From positions 5,929 to 12,455 of the forward strand of contig DIDB01000229.1 of the NCBI GenBank assembly GCA_002417905.1: a stretch of DNA of 6,527 bases, read 5' to 3'. Positions 5,941 to 6,527 of the stretch are shown here, piece by piece. A program made the position numbers and the translations under genes. Numbering within the stretch: the first letter of the stretch is position 1; each line of letters begins with the position of its first letter. The notes below the pieces were generated by a model. It was given only the letters and a program-made list of their open reading frames with translations, did no database searches and had not been told where the DNA came from. The stretch comes from Pseudomonadaceae bacterium UBA5811 (GTDB lineage Bacteria; Pseudomonadota; Gammaproteobacteria; Pseudomonadales; Pseudomonadaceae).

Positions 5941-6527
5941 TTGAGTAATGCAATAAACATTGCCCTGGCCCCCATGGAGGGGCTGGTGGATCCGGTTCTG
6001 CGCGCACTGTTAACTGGCCAGGGGGGAATTGACTGGTGTGTTACGGAATTTGTCCGAATTTCTGGGCGGTTGCTGCCGGATAGCAGCTTTTACCGGCTGA
6101 TGCCGGAACTGGTTGCGGGGGCCCGCACGCCGGCCGGGGTTCCGGTCCATCTCCAGCTGCTGGGTTCCTGTCCGCAGCAACTGGCTGAAAATGCCGCCCG
6201 GGCCGTGGCACTGGGGGCTCCAGTGATTGATCTGAATTTTGGTTGTCCGGCCAGGACGGTGAACCGTTCACAGGGCGGGGCCATCCTGCTGAAGGCTCCT
6301 GACCGGCTGGAGCGGATTGTGTCTGCTGTGCGCCAGGCCGTGCCATCCGCCATTCCGGTCAGCGCCAAGATGCGTCTGGGCTATGATTCGCCAGATGAAG
6401 CGCTGGATTGTGCCCGGGCTCTGGTAGCGGGTGGCGCGGCTTTTCTGGTGGTCCATGCCCGCACCCGGCGGGAAGGCTACCGGCCTCCGGTACACTGGGA
6501 GTGGGTGGCCAGGATCCAGTCTGTAGT
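5941..6527 (+). CDS. dusC: tRNA-dihydrouridine(16) synthase, 5' part
   Basis: This FMN enzyme reduces uridine 16 in the tRNA D-loop to dihydrouridine with NADPH. The first 195 residues of about 315 are present; the gene leaves the window at the right edge. The TIM-barrel core is clear: the FMN-binding [10 protein letters not shown] (8-17), the DusC-type [12 protein letters not shown] (28-39), the substrate/FMN block HLQLLGS (70-76), and the [10 protein letters not shown] block with catalytic Cys102 (99-108). K143 in SAKMRLGYD and H172 in [11 protein letters not shown] are likely FMN and substrate contacts. The missing part is the C-terminal helical tRNA-binding domain. The start is TTG at 5941, with GGGGA six bases upstream. 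No in-frame ATG occurs before the one inside APMEG, and relatives begin only a few residues before ALAPME. The gene is divergent from the porin, with which it probably shares no function. Confidence 0.93.
   Translation, partial: MSNAINIALAPMEGLVDPVLRALLTGQGGIDWCVTEFVRISGRLLPDSSFYRLMPELVAGARTPAGVPVHLQLLGSCPQQLAENAARAVALGAPVIDLNFGCPARTVNRSQGGAILLKAPDRLERIVSAVRQAVPSAIPVSAKMRLGYDSPDEALDCARALVAGGAAFLVVHARTRREGYRPPVHWEWVARIQSV

Noticed and set aside
6041..6495. Minus-strand frames opposite dusC (up to 101 codons)
   Set aside because: The plus strand encodes a clear dihydrouridine synthase. The reverse frames are Pro/Arg-rich low-information translations.

Overview
The window looks like chromosomal backbone of a gammaproteobacterium, probably of the Pseudomonadales/Oceanospirillales type. 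The evidence is the gene order gacA(uvrY)-uvrC-pgsA followed by a glycine-type tRNA, which is conserved across many gammaproteobacteria, plus an OprD-family porin, a family typical of Pseudomonas and relatives. Base composition is moderately GC-rich, with CTG, GGC and GCC favoured in all genes. I cannot name the genus.

Layout, left to right. Positions 1-30 are the 5' end of a tRNA on the minus strand, preceded at 53-103 by its own strong promoter with an AT-rich upstream element. Then come three tightly packed minus-strand genes, transcribed right to left: gacA (2511-3164), uvrC (685-2508, 2-bp gap) and pgsA (112-654, 30-bp gap). Upstream of gacA, also on the minus strand, are a secreted TPR protein (3219-3875) and a 63-codon unrecognised small gene (4021-4212). 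Upstream of these is an OprD-type porin (4376-5728) with a clear intrinsic terminator at 4305-4340. A 212-bp divergent intergenic region separates the porin from a plus-strand gene, dusC, which starts at 5941 and runs off the window.

Functionally the window mixes housekeeping with envelope genes. GacA is the response regulator that usually controls small regulatory RNAs, UvrC is the nucleotide-excision-repair incision nuclease, PgsA makes the precursor of anionic phospholipids, and DusC modifies tRNA. Their adjacency reflects an old conserved order rather than one pathway.

I found no mobile element, CRISPR array, defence island, prophage or biosynthetic cluster, and nothing that I would call a new system. 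The most interesting leftovers are the small gene with a near-perfect ribosome binding site, several dyad-symmetry elements in the intergenic gaps, and the frequent use of non-ATG starts (four of the seven protein genes). No gene-free stretch exceeds 300 bases.
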